64,000 nucleotides of DNA from Aurantimonas coralicida_A (GCF_036016755.1 NZ_JAYXIH010000021.1:14512-78511), one strand, 5' to 3'. Positions 15,996 through 24,344 are shown, counted from the stretch's first letter. Program-made: numbers and translations. Notes: generated by a model from the letters alone, not told the origin.

Positions 15996-17300
15996 ATGGC
16001 CGAATATCTCAAGAAAGCCAGCAAGACGCCGACATCGGACGCCGGGGATGTGCGCGAAACGGTGCAGGCCATTCTCACCGAGATCGAAGCGGGCGGCGAG
16101 GCCGCGGCGCGCGCCTATGCCGAGAAGTTCGATCGCTATGACGGCAATGTCGTTCTGACCAGGGATGAGATCGCGGAAGCCGGCTCCAAGGTCTCGCAGA
16201 AGCTGAAGGACGACATCCGCTTCGCGTATGACAATGTGCGTCGCTTCGCCGAGGCACAGAAGGAGACGATCCGCGATATCCAGATCGAGGTCGTTCCCGG
16301 ACTGATCGCCGGCCAGAAGAGCATCCCCTGCCAAGCGGCGGGATGCTACGCGCCCGGCGGCCGCTACAGCCACATCGCCTCGGCAATGATGACGGTGACC
16401 ACCGCGAAGGTCGCCGGCTGCAGCCACATCACCGCCTGCTCGCCGCCCAGGCTAGGCGTCGGCGTCAATCCGGCGATCACCTACACCGCCGATTTGTGCG
16501 GCGCCGACGCGATCCTGGCGATGGGCGGTGTCCAGGGCATCGCGGCCATGGCCTTCGGCCTGTTCGGACTGCCGAAGGCCGATATTCTCGTCGGACCCGG
16601 CAACCAGTTCGTCGCCGAAGCCAAGCGGATCCTGTTCGGCCGCGTCGGCATCGACATGTTCGCGGGTCCCACCGACAGCCTGATCCTCGCCGACGAAACC
16701 GCCGATCCGGAGATCGTCGCCGTCGACCTCGTCGGGCAGGCCGAGCATGGTTACAACTCGCCGGTCTGGCTCGTCACCTCGCACCGGCCCTTAGCCGACG
16801 CCGTGCTTGAGCGGGTGCCTGCCTTGATCGCGGCGCTGCCCGAACTGAACGGCCAGAACGCAGCCGCGGCGTGGCGCGACTATGCCGAGGTGATCGTCTG
16901 CAAGGACCGCGAGGAAATGGCCAAGGTCGCCGACGAATACGCGCCCGAGCATCTGTCGGTGCAGGCCGCCGACCCGGATTGGTGGCTCGAGCGGCTGCAA
17001 TGCTACGGCTCGCTTTTCCTCGGCGAGGAGACGACGGTTGCCTTTGGCGACAAGGCGTCCGGCACCAACCATGTCCTGCCGACCTCCGGCGCCGCGCGGT
17101 ATACGGGCGGCCTGTCGGTCCACAAATTCATGAAGATGGTCACCTGGCAGCGGGCCACGCGCGATGGCGCGCGACCGGTTGCCGAGGCCACCGCACGCAT
17201 ATCGCGGCTGGAAGGCATGGAGGGCCATGCCCGCACTGCCGACATTCGGCTGGCGAAATATTTTCCCGGCGAGAATTTCGATCTGAGCGCGGCGGAGTGA
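15996..17300 (+). CDS. hpsN: sulfopropanediol 3-dehydrogenase HpsN
   Basis: Resembles histidinol dehydrogenase, but is of the HpsN subgroup, which oxidises (R)-DHPS with two NAD+ to (R)-3-sulfolactate in the cytoplasm. At 434 residues it reads like the characterised HpsN along its length, from YLKKA through GCYAPGGRYSHIASAMMTV, GVQGIAAMAFGLFGLPKADI, DLVGQAEHGYNSPVWLVT and FGDKASGTNHVLPTSGAARY to EGMEGHARTADIRLAKYF. The Zn-site and catalytic Glu-His region of the fold (EYAPEHLSV) is kept. No his genes are nearby; a TRAP importer precedes it and hpsO, hpsP and the suy/slc/com genes follow, which supports the sulfonate role over histidine synthesis. Confidence 0.92.
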   Translation: MAEYLKKASKTPTSDAGDVRETVQAILTEIEAGGEAAARAYAEKFDRYDGNVVLTRDEIAEAGSKVSQKLKDDIRFAYDNVRRFAEAQKETIRDIQIEVVPGLIAGQKSIPCQAAGCYAPGGRYSHIASAMMTVTTAKVAGCSHITACSPPRLGVGVNPAITYTADLCGADAILAMGGVQGIAAMAFGLFGLPKADILVGPGNQFVAEAKRILFGRVGIDMFAGPTDSLILADETADPEIVAVDLVGQAEHGYNSPVWLVTSHRPLADAVLERVPALIAALPELNGQNAAAAWRDYAEVIVCKDREEMAKVADEYAPEHLSVQAADPDWWLERLQCYGSLFLGEETTVAFGDKASGTNHVLPTSGAARYTGGLSVHKFMKMVTWQRATRDGARPVAEATARISRLEGMEGHARTADIRLAKYFPGENFDLSAAE

Positions 17301-17314
17301 GGCAGGGAGAACAC

Positions 17315-18079
17315 GTGACCGTGGCAAGCCAGGCGCTTTTCGATGTGAGCGGGCGGGTCGCCTGCGTGACCGGCGCAAGCAGCGGGCTCGGCCGGGCCGC
17401 GGCCACCATGCTCGCCGAAGCCGGCGCGGCGGTCGTCGGCGTGGCGCGGCGCGGCAATGTTCTCGACCAATGGAAAGCGGAGACGGGCGGCAAGGTCGCT
17501 ACGGTCGTCGCCGATCTCTCGGATCAAAGCGCGGTGGGCAGCCTCGTCGACGCCGTATCGCGGCCGTTCGGTCCGCCCGACATCTTGATCAACGCCGCCG
17601 GCCTCAACACCCGTCAGCCGGCGGACGATGTCACTCCCGAGGGCTGGGACGCGACGCTGGCGCTCAATCTGACGGTTCCGTTCTTCCTGGCGCAGGCGCT
17701 GGTGCCGGCCATGAAGGCGAAGGGCTGGGGCCGCATCGTCAATTTCGCCTCGCTGCAATCGCGCCGCGCCTTTCCGGGCGGCATCGCCTATGGCGCCTCG
17801 AAGGGCGGCGTGGAGCAGCTGACCCGGGCGATGGCAGAGGCCTGGTCCGGCTCCGGCGTCCTGGCCAACGCGCTCGCACCGGGCTTTTTCCCGACCGAGC
17901 TGACCGGCCCGGTCTTCGCCGATCAGGCCCTCGCGGCGCGCCATGCGGGCCAAACCTGCATCGGCCGCAACGGTGAACTCGCCGACCTCGCGGGGCCGCT
18001 GCTGTTCCTGTGTTCGGATGCGTCGGCCTATGTCACCGGCCAGATCCTGTTCGTCGATGGGGGGTTCACCGCCAAATGA
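17315..18079 (+). CDS. hpsO: short-chain dehydrogenase, probable (S)-DHPS 2-dehydrogenase HpsO
   Basis: A 254-residue classical SDR with the nucleotide motif TGASSGLG (about 20-27), the NAG-like NAAG, a Ser of the triad in FASLQS, and the catalytic YGASK near 161. The GTG at 17315 follows AGGGAGA. Its stop overlaps the next start as ATGA. In known DHPS clusters HpsO oxidises (S)-DHPS at C2, and HpsP reduces the ketone to (R)-DHPS, feeding HpsN. The order hpsN-hpsO-hpsP here supports that role; sequence alone shows only an SDR. Confidence 0.82.
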   Translation: MTVASQALFDVSGRVACVTGASSGLGRAAATMLAEAGAAVVGVARRGNVLDQWKAETGGKVATVVADLSDQSAVGSLVDAVSRPFGPPDILINAAGLNTRQPADDVTPEGWDATLALNLTVPFFLAQALVPAMKAKGWGRIVNFASLQSRRAFPGGIAYGASKGGVEQLTRAMAEAWSGSGVLANALAPGFFPTELTGPVFADQALAARHAGQTCIGRNGELADLAGPLLFLCSDASAYVTGQILFVDGGFTAK

Positions 18080-19071
18080 AGGCGCTTGTCTATATCGGTC
18101 CCGAGCAATTGCAGTACGACACCGTGCCGGACGCCGTCGCGCGAGCCGGCGAGGCGCTGCTGCGGGTGGACTCGGTCGGCATCTGCGGGTCCGACATGCA
18201 CGCCTTTCTCGGCCATGACGAGCGACGGCCGGCTCCCCTTATCCTTGGCCACGAGGCGGCCGGCACGATCATCGACGGCCCCGAGGCCGGCCGGCGCGTG
18301 ACCGTCAATCCGTTGGTGACCTGCGGCCAGTGCGAGGCCTGCAAGGCCGGCCGCAACAATCTCTGTCCCCGCCGGCAGATCATCTCCATGCCGCCGCGCG
18401 AGGGGGCGTTCGCCGAGCTTCTGTCGATGCCGCTCGATAACCTCGTCACGATTCCCGCCGGCGTGAGCTTCGAAAAGGCCGCGCTCGCCGAGCCTATCGC
18501 GTGCGGCTGGCATGCGGTGAGACTGGCAAGGAACACTCTCGCCAAACCGCTGGAAGAGGCCACATGCCTGGTTATCGGCGGCGGCGCGATCGGCCTGGGC
18601 GCGGCGCTCGTGCTTGCCGCCGCGGGCGCGCGCGGCATCGCGATCTCCGAAACCAATAAGGGCCGGCACCCGACGCTGACGCGCACCGGCGACTTTCACG
18701 TGTTCGATCCCTCTCAGCCCGGCGGTCCCGCCGACGGGGCCGTCGATCTGGTCATCGATGCCGTCGGCTTTGCGGCGACCCGGGAAGCAGCCTGCCGCGC
18801 GGTGCGTCCGGGCGGCGCTATCGTCCATATCGGTCTCGGCGATGCCAATGGCGGCCTCGATATCCGCAAGATGACCTTGCAGGAAATCGCCTTCATCGGC
18901 ACTTACACCTATACGCCGATGGACTTTCGCGAGACCGCCGCAGCAATCTTCGACGGACGTCTGGGCGCGCTCAACTGGACCGAGACCCGCTCGCTCTCGG
19001 ATGGCCTCGGCGCGTTCCGCGACATCCGCAACGGCGCGGCGGCTGCGCCCAAGATCATCCTCAAACCCTGA
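18076..19071 (+). CDS. hpsP: zinc alcohol dehydrogenase, probable (R)-DHPS 2-dehydrogenase HpsP
   Basis: A 331-residue medium-chain dehydrogenase. It has the catalytic zinc site (GICGSDMHAFLGHDE and LGHEAAG), the four-Cys structural zinc loop CGQCEACKAGRNNLC, and a Rossmann motif (GGGAIGLGAALVLAAAGA). It overlaps the SDR by 4 bases and is the last gene of the DHPS transcript. With HpsO it would invert (S)-DHPS to (R)-DHPS through the C2 ketone. It converges on the UTRA-type regulator 71 bases downstream. Confidence 0.82.
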   Translation: MKALVYIGPEQLQYDTVPDAVARAGEALLRVDSVGICGSDMHAFLGHDERRPAPLILGHEAAGTIIDGPEAGRRVTVNPLVTCGQCEACKAGRNNLCPRRQIISMPPREGAFAELLSMPLDNLVTIPAGVSFEKAALAEPIACGWHAVRLARNTLAKPLEEATCLVIGGGAIGLGAALVLAAAGARGIAISETNKGRHPTLTRTGDFHVFDPSQPGGPADGAVDLVIDAVGFAATREAACRAVRPGGAIVHIGLGDANGGLDIRKMTLQEIAFIGTYTYTPMDFRETAAAIFDGRLGALNWTETRSLSDGLGAFRDIRNGAAAAPKIILKP

Positions 19072-19142
19072 GCGTCAAGCTGCTGGTTCGATGGATGGAA
19101 TTCGCGCCGCGTCGGTGAACCCTCGCGGGCGATCTTGACTGG

Positions 19143-19871
19143 TCAACGAAGATCGGACTGGTAATGGAAACCGTCGGTCACGCATCGGGACAGGCGCCAT
19201 TCGACCGGCGAACCGTCGAGCGCGAAGGCGACCCGCTCGATGGACAGTACCGGATGGCCAGGCTGGCAGTTCAGCCGCGTGGCGGTGGTCGCGTCGGCGC
19301 CGGTCGCCTTGAGTTGTTCCAGAGCCCGCCCGATCGTGATCGAGAAAACCTCCGAATAGAGCGCGTAGACGTTGTTCGGTAGGTCGCGGATTTCCGCCAG
19401 CGAAGGGAATTTTGCGACGGGGAGGGTGATCTGCTCGGCGATGACCGCCCGGCCGCCCAGATGCCGGACACGGTCGATCCGCCAGACGGCGTCGTTGCGC
19501 GCAAGCTGCAACGCCTTCGCGGCAGCGGCGTCGGCGCGCCCGCGAAGGCGCGACAGCACCTGGCTATCGGGGAACAGGCGGGTACCGTCGTCGGCCGCGA
19601 GCCGGAAGAACTGGAACAGGATGCGGCCCTCCTCGGGCAGCGCAACGAAGGTTCCGCGTCCTTGCCGCCGGACCAGGAGATGTTCGGCCGCCATCGCGTC
19701 GAGGGCCTTGCGCACCGTTCCCTGACTGACGCCAAGATCGGCCGCGATCTGGAATTCGCTCGGCAGCATCAGGCCCGGCGTCCATACGCCATCGATCAGC
19801 CGGCGGACCAGGGTCTCGCGCACCTGCTGATAGAGCGGTCTGAACGCTGGGGCCTTCTCTCCGTCCGACAT
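19143..19871 (-). CDS. GntR-family regulator with UTRA domain (HutC/FarR type)
   Basis: A 242-residue regulator: an N-terminal GntR winged helix (about 14-80, PLYQQVRETLVRRLIDG, FQIAADLGVSQGTVRKALDA, RRQGRGTFVA) and a C-terminal UTRA effector domain (about 95-235, ending VEWRLSRCVTDGFHYQSDL). It diverges from suyA, and a perfect inverted repeat GTCTTATACAAGAC lies in the 171-base gap, overlapping the presumed suyA promoter. It is the likely repressor of the sulfolactate genes, perhaps sensing sulfolactate or DHPS. Confidence 0.88.
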   Translation of the reverse strand: MSDGEKAPAFRPLYQQVRETLVRRLIDGVWTPGLMLPSEFQIAADLGVSQGTVRKALDAMAAEHLLVRRQGRGTFVALPEEGRILFQFFRLAADDGTRLFPDSQVLSRLRGRADAAAAKALQLARNDAVWRIDRVRHLGGRAVIAEQITLPVAKFPSLAEIRDLPNNVYALYSEVFSITIGRALEQLKATGADATTATRLNCQPGHPVLSIERVAFALDGSPVEWRLSRCVTDGFHYQSDLR

Positions 19872-19906
19872 GCGTCACCGTCCCGTTTCCAAAGACCCTA
19901 AGCCGC

Positions 19907-19948
19907 TTGACATAGTTGGGTAAAGGTAATTTATGTCTTATACAAGAC
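19907..19948 (+). promoter_or_regulatory. suyAB promoter region with candidate UTRA-GntR operator
   Basis: TTGACA at 19907-19912 is a perfect -35 hexamer; a TTATGT-like -10 follows after about 18 bases. The perfect inverted repeat GTCTTATACAAGAC (19935-19948; 5-base arms, 4-base spacer) overlaps the end of the -10 region, a typical repressor position. Confidence 0.62.
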
Positions 19949-20042
19949 TAGCGCGGATCGCACATTGGCCGATCCGCTTGGAGTCAGCTCTCCAGGCTGC
20001 TTTTCACGTCTGCATCAACCGTAACTCTCGGAGGAATCACTC

Positions 20043-20330
20043 ATGAGCATCCCGCAACTGCTCGTCCACGATCACAGGGACAACGTCGGCGTTGTCGTCG
20101 TAGAGGACCTCAAGGCCGGCACCGAGATGCTGTGTGTCGTCACAGCGGACAACTCGTCCTTCAAGCTGATCTGCAACGACAATGTGCCGATCGGCCACAA
20201 GGTCGCGCTGAAGGATCTTTTGACGGGCGATACGGCAGTCAAATACGGCGAGGATATCGGCCGCATGAAGGGGGACGCGAAGAAGGGCGGACACGTCCAT
20301 GTCCACAATCTGAAGACCAACCGCTGGTGA
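20043..20330 (+). CDS. suyA: (2R)-3-sulfolactate sulfo-lyase, small subunit SuyA
   Basis: A 95-residue SAF/UxaA-N domain protein that serves as the small subunit of sulfolactate sulfo-lyase, which cleaves (R)-sulfolactate to pyruvate and sulfite. Seen: LLVHDHRDNVGVVVVEDLKA, NVPIGHKVALKDL, and KYGEDIGRMKGDAKKGGHVH with the HVHN ending typical of the UxaA-type small domain. The ATG follows GGAGGAAT. The large subunit gene follows after 75 bases. Altronate dehydratase subunits share this fold, but the flanking slcC and comC point to the sulfonate function. Confidence 0.9.
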   Translation: MSIPQLLVHDHRDNVGVVVVEDLKAGTEMLCVVTADNSSFKLICNDNVPIGHKVALKDLLTGDTAVKYGEDIGRMKGDAKKGGHVHVHNLKTNRW

Positions 20331-20405
20331 TCGCGCTGGGGCGGTGACGCTGTCCCGCCTTCGACCCCTTCGTTTATCCGTCAGTTCAGGAAAGAGACCC
20401 GATCC

Positions 20406-21584
20406 ATGCCGATCAACACCAATCGCAAATTCATGGGCTACCGCCGTGAGAACGGCCGCGTGGGCGTCCGCAATCACATCGTGATCCTGCCCGTCGACGA
20501 CATCTCCAACGCCTGCTGCGAGGCGGTCGCCCACAACATCAAGGGTACGCTCGCCCTGCCGCACGCCTATGGACGGCTGCAGTTCGGCGAAGATCTCGAA
20601 CTGCATTTCCGCACCATGATCGGCACCGGCGCGAACCCGAACGTCGCCGCCTGCATCGTGGTCGGCATCGAGCCGGGCTGGACCCAGAAGATCGCCGACG
20701 GCATCGCCGCGACCGGCAAGCCCGTGGCCGCCTTCTCGATCGAGCAGAACGGCGACCTGAAGACGATCATGGACGTCTCCCGCAAGGCCAAGGAATTCGT
20801 CCAGTGGGCGACCGAGCAGCAGCGCGTCGAATGCGACGTGTCCGAGCTCTGGGTCTCGACCAAATGCGGCGAGAGCGACACCACGACGGGCCTCGGCTCC
20901 TGCCCGACGGTCGGCAACATGTACGACAAGCTGATCCCCGAGGGCATCTACGGCGTCTTCGGCGAAACCTCGGAAATCACCGGAGCCGAGCACATCTGCA
21001 AGGAGCGTGCGGTCGACGCCGAGACCGGCGAGCGCTGGTACAAGATGTGGAAGGCCTATCAGGACGACGTCATCTTCGCCCACGCCACGGACGATCTGTC
21101 GGACAGCCAGCCGACCAAGGGCAATATCGAGGGCGGCCTCTCGACGATCGAGGAAAAGGCGCTCGGCAATCTGGAGAAGATCGGGCGCGAGTGTAAATTC
21201 ATCGACATTCTCGAACCGGCCGAGGCGCCGCAAAAGGGCAACGGCCTCTATTTCATGGATACCTCGTCGGCGGCGGCCGAATGCGTGACGCTGATGGGAG
21301 CGGCCGGATATGTCATCCACACCTTCCCGACCGGCCAGGGCAACGTCGTCGGCAATCCGATCGTCCCGGTGATCAAGATCACCGCCAATCCGCGCACCGT
21401 GCGCACGATGTCCGAGCATGTCGACGTCGACGTGACCGGAATCCTGCGCCGCGACAAGACCATCGATCAGGCCGGTGATGATCTGATCGAATCGATCATG
21501 CGCACGGCGAACGGCCGGGTCACGGCGGCCGAAGCGCTGGGACATCGCGAATTCGTCATGACCAAGCTCTATCGCAGCGCCTGA
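20406..21584 (+). CDS. suyB: (2R)-3-sulfolactate sulfo-lyase, large subunit SuyB
   Basis: A 392-residue UxaA-C/GarD-type lyase subunit. Characteristic features are FMGYRRENGRVGVRNHIVIL at the start, WVSTKCGESDTTTGLGSCPT, and YVIHTFPTGQGNVVGNPIVP with VIKITANP near the C-terminus. The Cys residues fit the metal or Fe-S site of this family. With SuyA it performs the C-S bond cleavage that releases sulfite, the key desulfonation step of the island. The ATG follows AGGAAAGAG. A GC-rich hairpin follows its stop, before slcC. Confidence 0.92.
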   Translation: MPINTNRKFMGYRRENGRVGVRNHIVILPVDDISNACCEAVAHNIKGTLALPHAYGRLQFGEDLELHFRTMIGTGANPNVAACIVVGIEPGWTQKIADGIAATGKPVAAFSIEQNGDLKTIMDVSRKAKEFVQWATEQQRVECDVSELWVSTKCGESDTTTGLGSCPTVGNMYDKLIPEGIYGVFGETSEITGAEHICKERAVDAETGERWYKMWKAYQDDVIFAHATDDLSDSQPTKGNIEGGLSTIEEKALGNLEKIGRECKFIDILEPAEAPQKGNGLYFMDTSSAAAECVTLMGAAGYVIHTFPTGQGNVVGNPIVPVIKITANPRTVRTMSEHVDVDVTGILRRDKTIDQAGDDLIESIMRTANGRVTAAEALGHREFVMTKLYRSA

Positions 21585-21633
21585 GCCATCGTCGCCGGAC
21601 GCCTCCACGAAGCGCCCGGCGTGATACCTGATC

Positions 21634-21661
21634 GGCGGCCGTCTTGTCAGAGACGGCCGCC
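21634..21661 (+). other. strong hairpin between suyB and slcC
   Basis: GGCGGCCGTCT and AGACGGCCGCC form a perfect 11-bp stem around a 6-base loop, followed a few bases on by TTTT. It could be an attenuating terminator or an RNA-stability element that makes suyAB transcripts more abundant than slcC-comC. Confidence 0.6.
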
Positions 21662-21685
21662 ACGGCTTTTGTGGAGGGGAGCCCA

Positions 21686-22618
21686 TTGCCCGAAATTGTC
21701 ATTACCGAGTTCATGGACGAGGCCGCCGTCGATCGGATCCGGGCCCGGCATGAGACCCTCTACGACCCGCAACTCGTCGATCGTCCGGACGACCTGATCG
21801 CCGCGGTCGCCAGCGCCAGCGCCATCGTCGTGCGCAACCGGACCAGGGTCACCGCCGCGCTGCTTGCCGCCGCGCCCGGCCTTCGCTGTGTCGGGCGCCT
21901 CGGCGTCGGTCTCGACAATATCGATCTCGATGCCTGCAAGGCGCGCGACGTGACGGTCTATCCGGCATCGGGCGCGAACGACGTCGCCGTCGCCGAGTAT
22001 GTCGTCACCACGGCGCTCGCGCTGCTACGGCGCGCCTATACCGCGACCGAAGACGTGATCGCCGGTCGCTGGCCGCGCCAGCAATTGATCGGCCGGGAAG
22101 GGCAGGGCAAGCGCCTCGGGCTGGTCGGTTACGGCTCGATCGCACGGCAGACGGCCGCACGGGCGCGGGCCTTCGGCTTTTCGATCGCGGCCTTCGATCC
22201 GTTCCTGCCGGAAAGCGACGCCGCCTGGGCCGATGCCCAGCGGCTCGACCTCGACGATCTGCTGCGCACCTCGGACGTCGTCAGCCTGCATGTGCCGCTG
22301 ACGGACACGACCCGCCACATGATCGGCGCGGATGCCCTGTCGGCGATGCGGTCCGGCGCCGTCTTGATCAATTCGGCGCGCGGCGGCGTGGTCGACGAGG
22401 CGGCGTTGGCCGACGCGCTGCGCGAGGGAAAGATCGCCGGGGCGGCGCTCGACGTATTCGAGACCGAGCCCCTGACCGCCGAAGCCGGTCGCGTTTTCGC
22501 CGGCATCGCCAACCTCATCCTGACGCCGCATATCGCCGGCGTCACCGACGAATCGAATGTCAGGGTCAGCCGGGTGACGGCCGACAATATCCTGCGCCAT
22601 CTGGAGACGCGTTCGTGA
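21686..22618 (+). CDS. slcC: (S)-sulfolactate dehydrogenase SlcC
   Basis: A D-isomer-specific 2-hydroxyacid dehydrogenase, 310 residues, with the NAD motif GYGSIARQTAARARAFG, Arg and Glu catalytic regions (NSARGGVVDEAAL, FETEPL) and the active-site His in LTPHIAGVTDESN. It is called SlcC because it lies with comC behind suyAB: SlcC oxidises (S)-sulfolactate to 3-sulfopyruvate and ComC reduces this to (R)-sulfolactate. The TTG at 21686 is chosen because it follows GGAGGGGA at 5 bases and yields the family start MPEIVITEF; a TTG at 21644 lies inside the hairpin stem. Its stop overlaps comC as GTGA. Confidence 0.88.
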   Translation: MPEIVITEFMDEAAVDRIRARHETLYDPQLVDRPDDLIAAVASASAIVVRNRTRVTAALLAAAPGLRCVGRLGVGLDNIDLDACKARDVTVYPASGANDVAVAEYVVTTALALLRRAYTATEDVIAGRWPRQQLIGREGQGKRLGLVGYGSIARQTAARARAFGFSIAAFDPFLPESDAAWADAQRLDLDDLLRTSDVVSLHVPLTDTTRHMIGADALSAMRSGAVLINSARGGVVDEAALADALREGKIAGAALDVFETEPLTAEAGRVFAGIANLILTPHIAGVTDESNVRVSRVTADNILRHLETRS

Positions 22619-23610
22619 CCGAAAGACTGTCGATCGCCGAGGCTGAAACGCTCGCGTCCGACGCGCTGCAACGCGCCTCGACCGGCCCGTCGCAAGCCGC
22701 CTCGGTTGCGCGCGGGCTCGTCGCCGCGGAAGCCGCCGGCCAGAGCGGGCACGGGCTGCGGCGCCTCGTCGCCTATTGCGCGCAAGCCAGGGCCGGAAAG
22801 GTCGCCGGCGCGGCGGTTCCGCAAGCCGAGCGGACCCGGTCGGCGCTGCTGCGCATCGACGCGGGCAACGGCTTCGCTTTCCCGGCGCTCGATCTCGCCG
22901 TGGAACAACTGCCGGCCATTGTCAGGGAGACCGGGGTGGCGAGCGCCGCCGTTTATCGCTCGCATCATGCCGGTGTGCTCGGTCTGACGGTGGAGCGCTT
23001 CGCCGAAGCCGGCCTCGTCGCCCTGATGATGGCGAATTCGCCCGGCGCGATGGCGCCCTGGGGCGGCACCCGCGCCCTGTTCGGCACCAATCCGATCGCC
23101 TTCGCCGCGCCCTTGGGCGATCAAGAGCCGATCGTCATCGATCTGTCTCTGTCGAAGATCGCGCGCGGCAAGGTCATGGCCGCCAAGCAGAAGGGCGTGT
23201 CCATTCCCGAAGGCTGGGCGCTGGACAGTGCCGGACAGCCGACGACCGATCCCGACGCGGCGCTCGCAGGGACCATGCTGCCGATGGGCGATGCCAAAGG
23301 TGCCGCGCTCGCCCTGGTCGTGGAAATGCTGTCGGCCGGACTGACCGGCGCGAACTACGCCTATGAGGCAAGTTCCCTGTTCGACGACAAGGGGCCGCCG
23401 CCGGGACTGGGCCAGTGGATCCTCGTCATCGATCCGGTGGCGATGGGCGGCGATCATGCCGTTGAGCGTCTGGCGACGCTGGTGGGGGAAATCAGCGCCG
23501 AGTCGGGAACCCGGATTCCGGGCCGCAAGGGCCGCGCGGCACGGCGCGAAGCGCTCGAAACCGGCATCGCGGTGGACGATGATCTGCTGGCCGCGATCCG
23601 TGCGATGTGA
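22615..23610 (+). CDS. comC: (R)-sulfolactate dehydrogenase ComC
   Basis: A 331-residue member of the malate/L-lactate dehydrogenase type 2 (Ldh_2) family, which has its own NAD fold. Features: SGHGLRRLVAY, YRSHHAGVLGLTVERFAEAG, MANSPGAMAPWGGTRALFGT and NPIAFAAP, then DLSLSKIARGKVMAAKQKG. It reduces 3-sulfopyruvate to (R)-sulfolactate, completing the SlcC-ComC inversion and delivering the enantiomer that SuyAB uses. It starts at GTG, overlapping slcC by 4 bases, and is the last gene of the sulfonate island. Confidence 0.88.
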   Translation: MTERLSIAEAETLASDALQRASTGPSQAASVARGLVAAEAAGQSGHGLRRLVAYCAQARAGKVAGAAVPQAERTRSALLRIDAGNGFAFPALDLAVEQLPAIVRETGVASAAVYRSHHAGVLGLTVERFAEAGLVALMMANSPGAMAPWGGTRALFGTNPIAFAAPLGDQEPIVIDLSLSKIARGKVMAAKQKGVSIPEGWALDSAGQPTTDPDAALAGTMLPMGDAKGAALALVVEMLSAGLTGANYAYEASSLFDDKGPPPGLGQWILVIDPVAMGGDHAVERLATLVGEISAESGTRIPGRKGRAARREALETGIAVDDDLLAAIRAM

Positions 23611-23807
23611 GGGCGACGATCGAGGCGGTGTGATCGGACCCATCTCGGTCGCGATCACCCCTTCGTCGTGGGTCGGGATACGCCCGTTTCCTCGCTCGGT
23701 CGTCGACAGCCCGGCCGTGAGGTTCTGTAATGCGTGCTGAACGACCAGACTCATGCAGGCCTAGCCCGCGCTTCCGGAGCCGATTTGCGCCAGAGTGAGA
23801 AGCACGC

Positions 23808-23839
23808 TTTGACACAGAATACATTGATTCTGTTTCAAA
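23808..23839. repeat. inverted repeat, left boundary of AT-rich segment
   Basis: TTTGACACAGAAT and ATTCTGTTTCAAA pair with one mismatch around ACATTG. The whole unit resembles the reverse complement of the unit at 24284-24314, so it could be one end of a small mobile element or one of two regulator sites. Confidence 0.55.
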
Positions 23840-24283
23840 TTGAGCATTCTCAGGCGTCCGGTGATCTCACGCAACACGCTCGACGGACGGTTCAAATGCC
23901 TCGATGTCGGCCAACTTTCCGTGCTTTATCAACTCAAGGAATCGTAACGGAATTTTCGGAACGTGATATAAATACGAATAATAGTAATAATTGGAAATAC
24001 AAATACCACAAAATTCAAGAATGGTAGATAAATGGGAGACTTAAAATTCCCATCAAAAATCAAGATAATCAGATAGGCGATAGGTGGAAGCGCAAATTCC
24101 TCCCGATGATGTCTCCATGACTTTCGAAGAGCGTTTTTTGTTTCTTCAGACGTCTGCATCTTGAAGCCAAGCATGACCTTGTAGCGGCTTTGATCGGCGC
24201 GAATGTCCCAGTTTTTATTGCCTCTGGCAAGGCAGGGTCTGCCGGCAGCCATTGCTTGGCTGGAACATGTGCTTCGTCATAAA

Positions 24284-24314
24284 TCTGAAACAGAATCAAC
24301 AATTCTGTTTCAGA
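24284..24314. repeat. inverted repeat, right boundary of AT-rich segment
   Basis: TCTGAAACAGAAT and ATTCTGTTTCAGA form a perfect 13-bp inverted repeat around CAACA. It shares the ACAGAAT/ATTCTGT core with the left unit 445 bases away. Confidence 0.6.
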
Positions 24315-24344
24315 CCGGTCTCGGAGACCTCGTACGATCCTGTC

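Larger units (their letters stand above)
23611..24344. other. 734-base stretch without a convincing gene, AT-rich core
   Basis: Between convergent comC and the tartrate dehydratase gene. From about 23890 to 24130 it is much richer in A and T than its neighbours. A 107-codon minus-strand frame (23929-24252) encodes a hydrophobic, low-GC peptide that I do not recognise; it may be a gene remnant. Related inverted repeats bound the AT-rich segment. Confidence 0.5.

Noticed and set aside
14862..16427. 521-codon minus-strand open frame
   Set aside because: It is the antisense of dctM and hpsN; low-complexity composition rich in Arg, Asp and Gly.
15996..17300. Histidinol dehydrogenase (hisD)
   Set aside because: It shares the fold, but reads like HpsN along its length and sits among sulfonate genes with no his genes nearby.
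20043..21584. Altronate dehydratase split into two subunits
   Set aside because: The same superfamily, but the neighbours slcC, comC and hpsNOP indicate sulfolactate sulfo-lyase.
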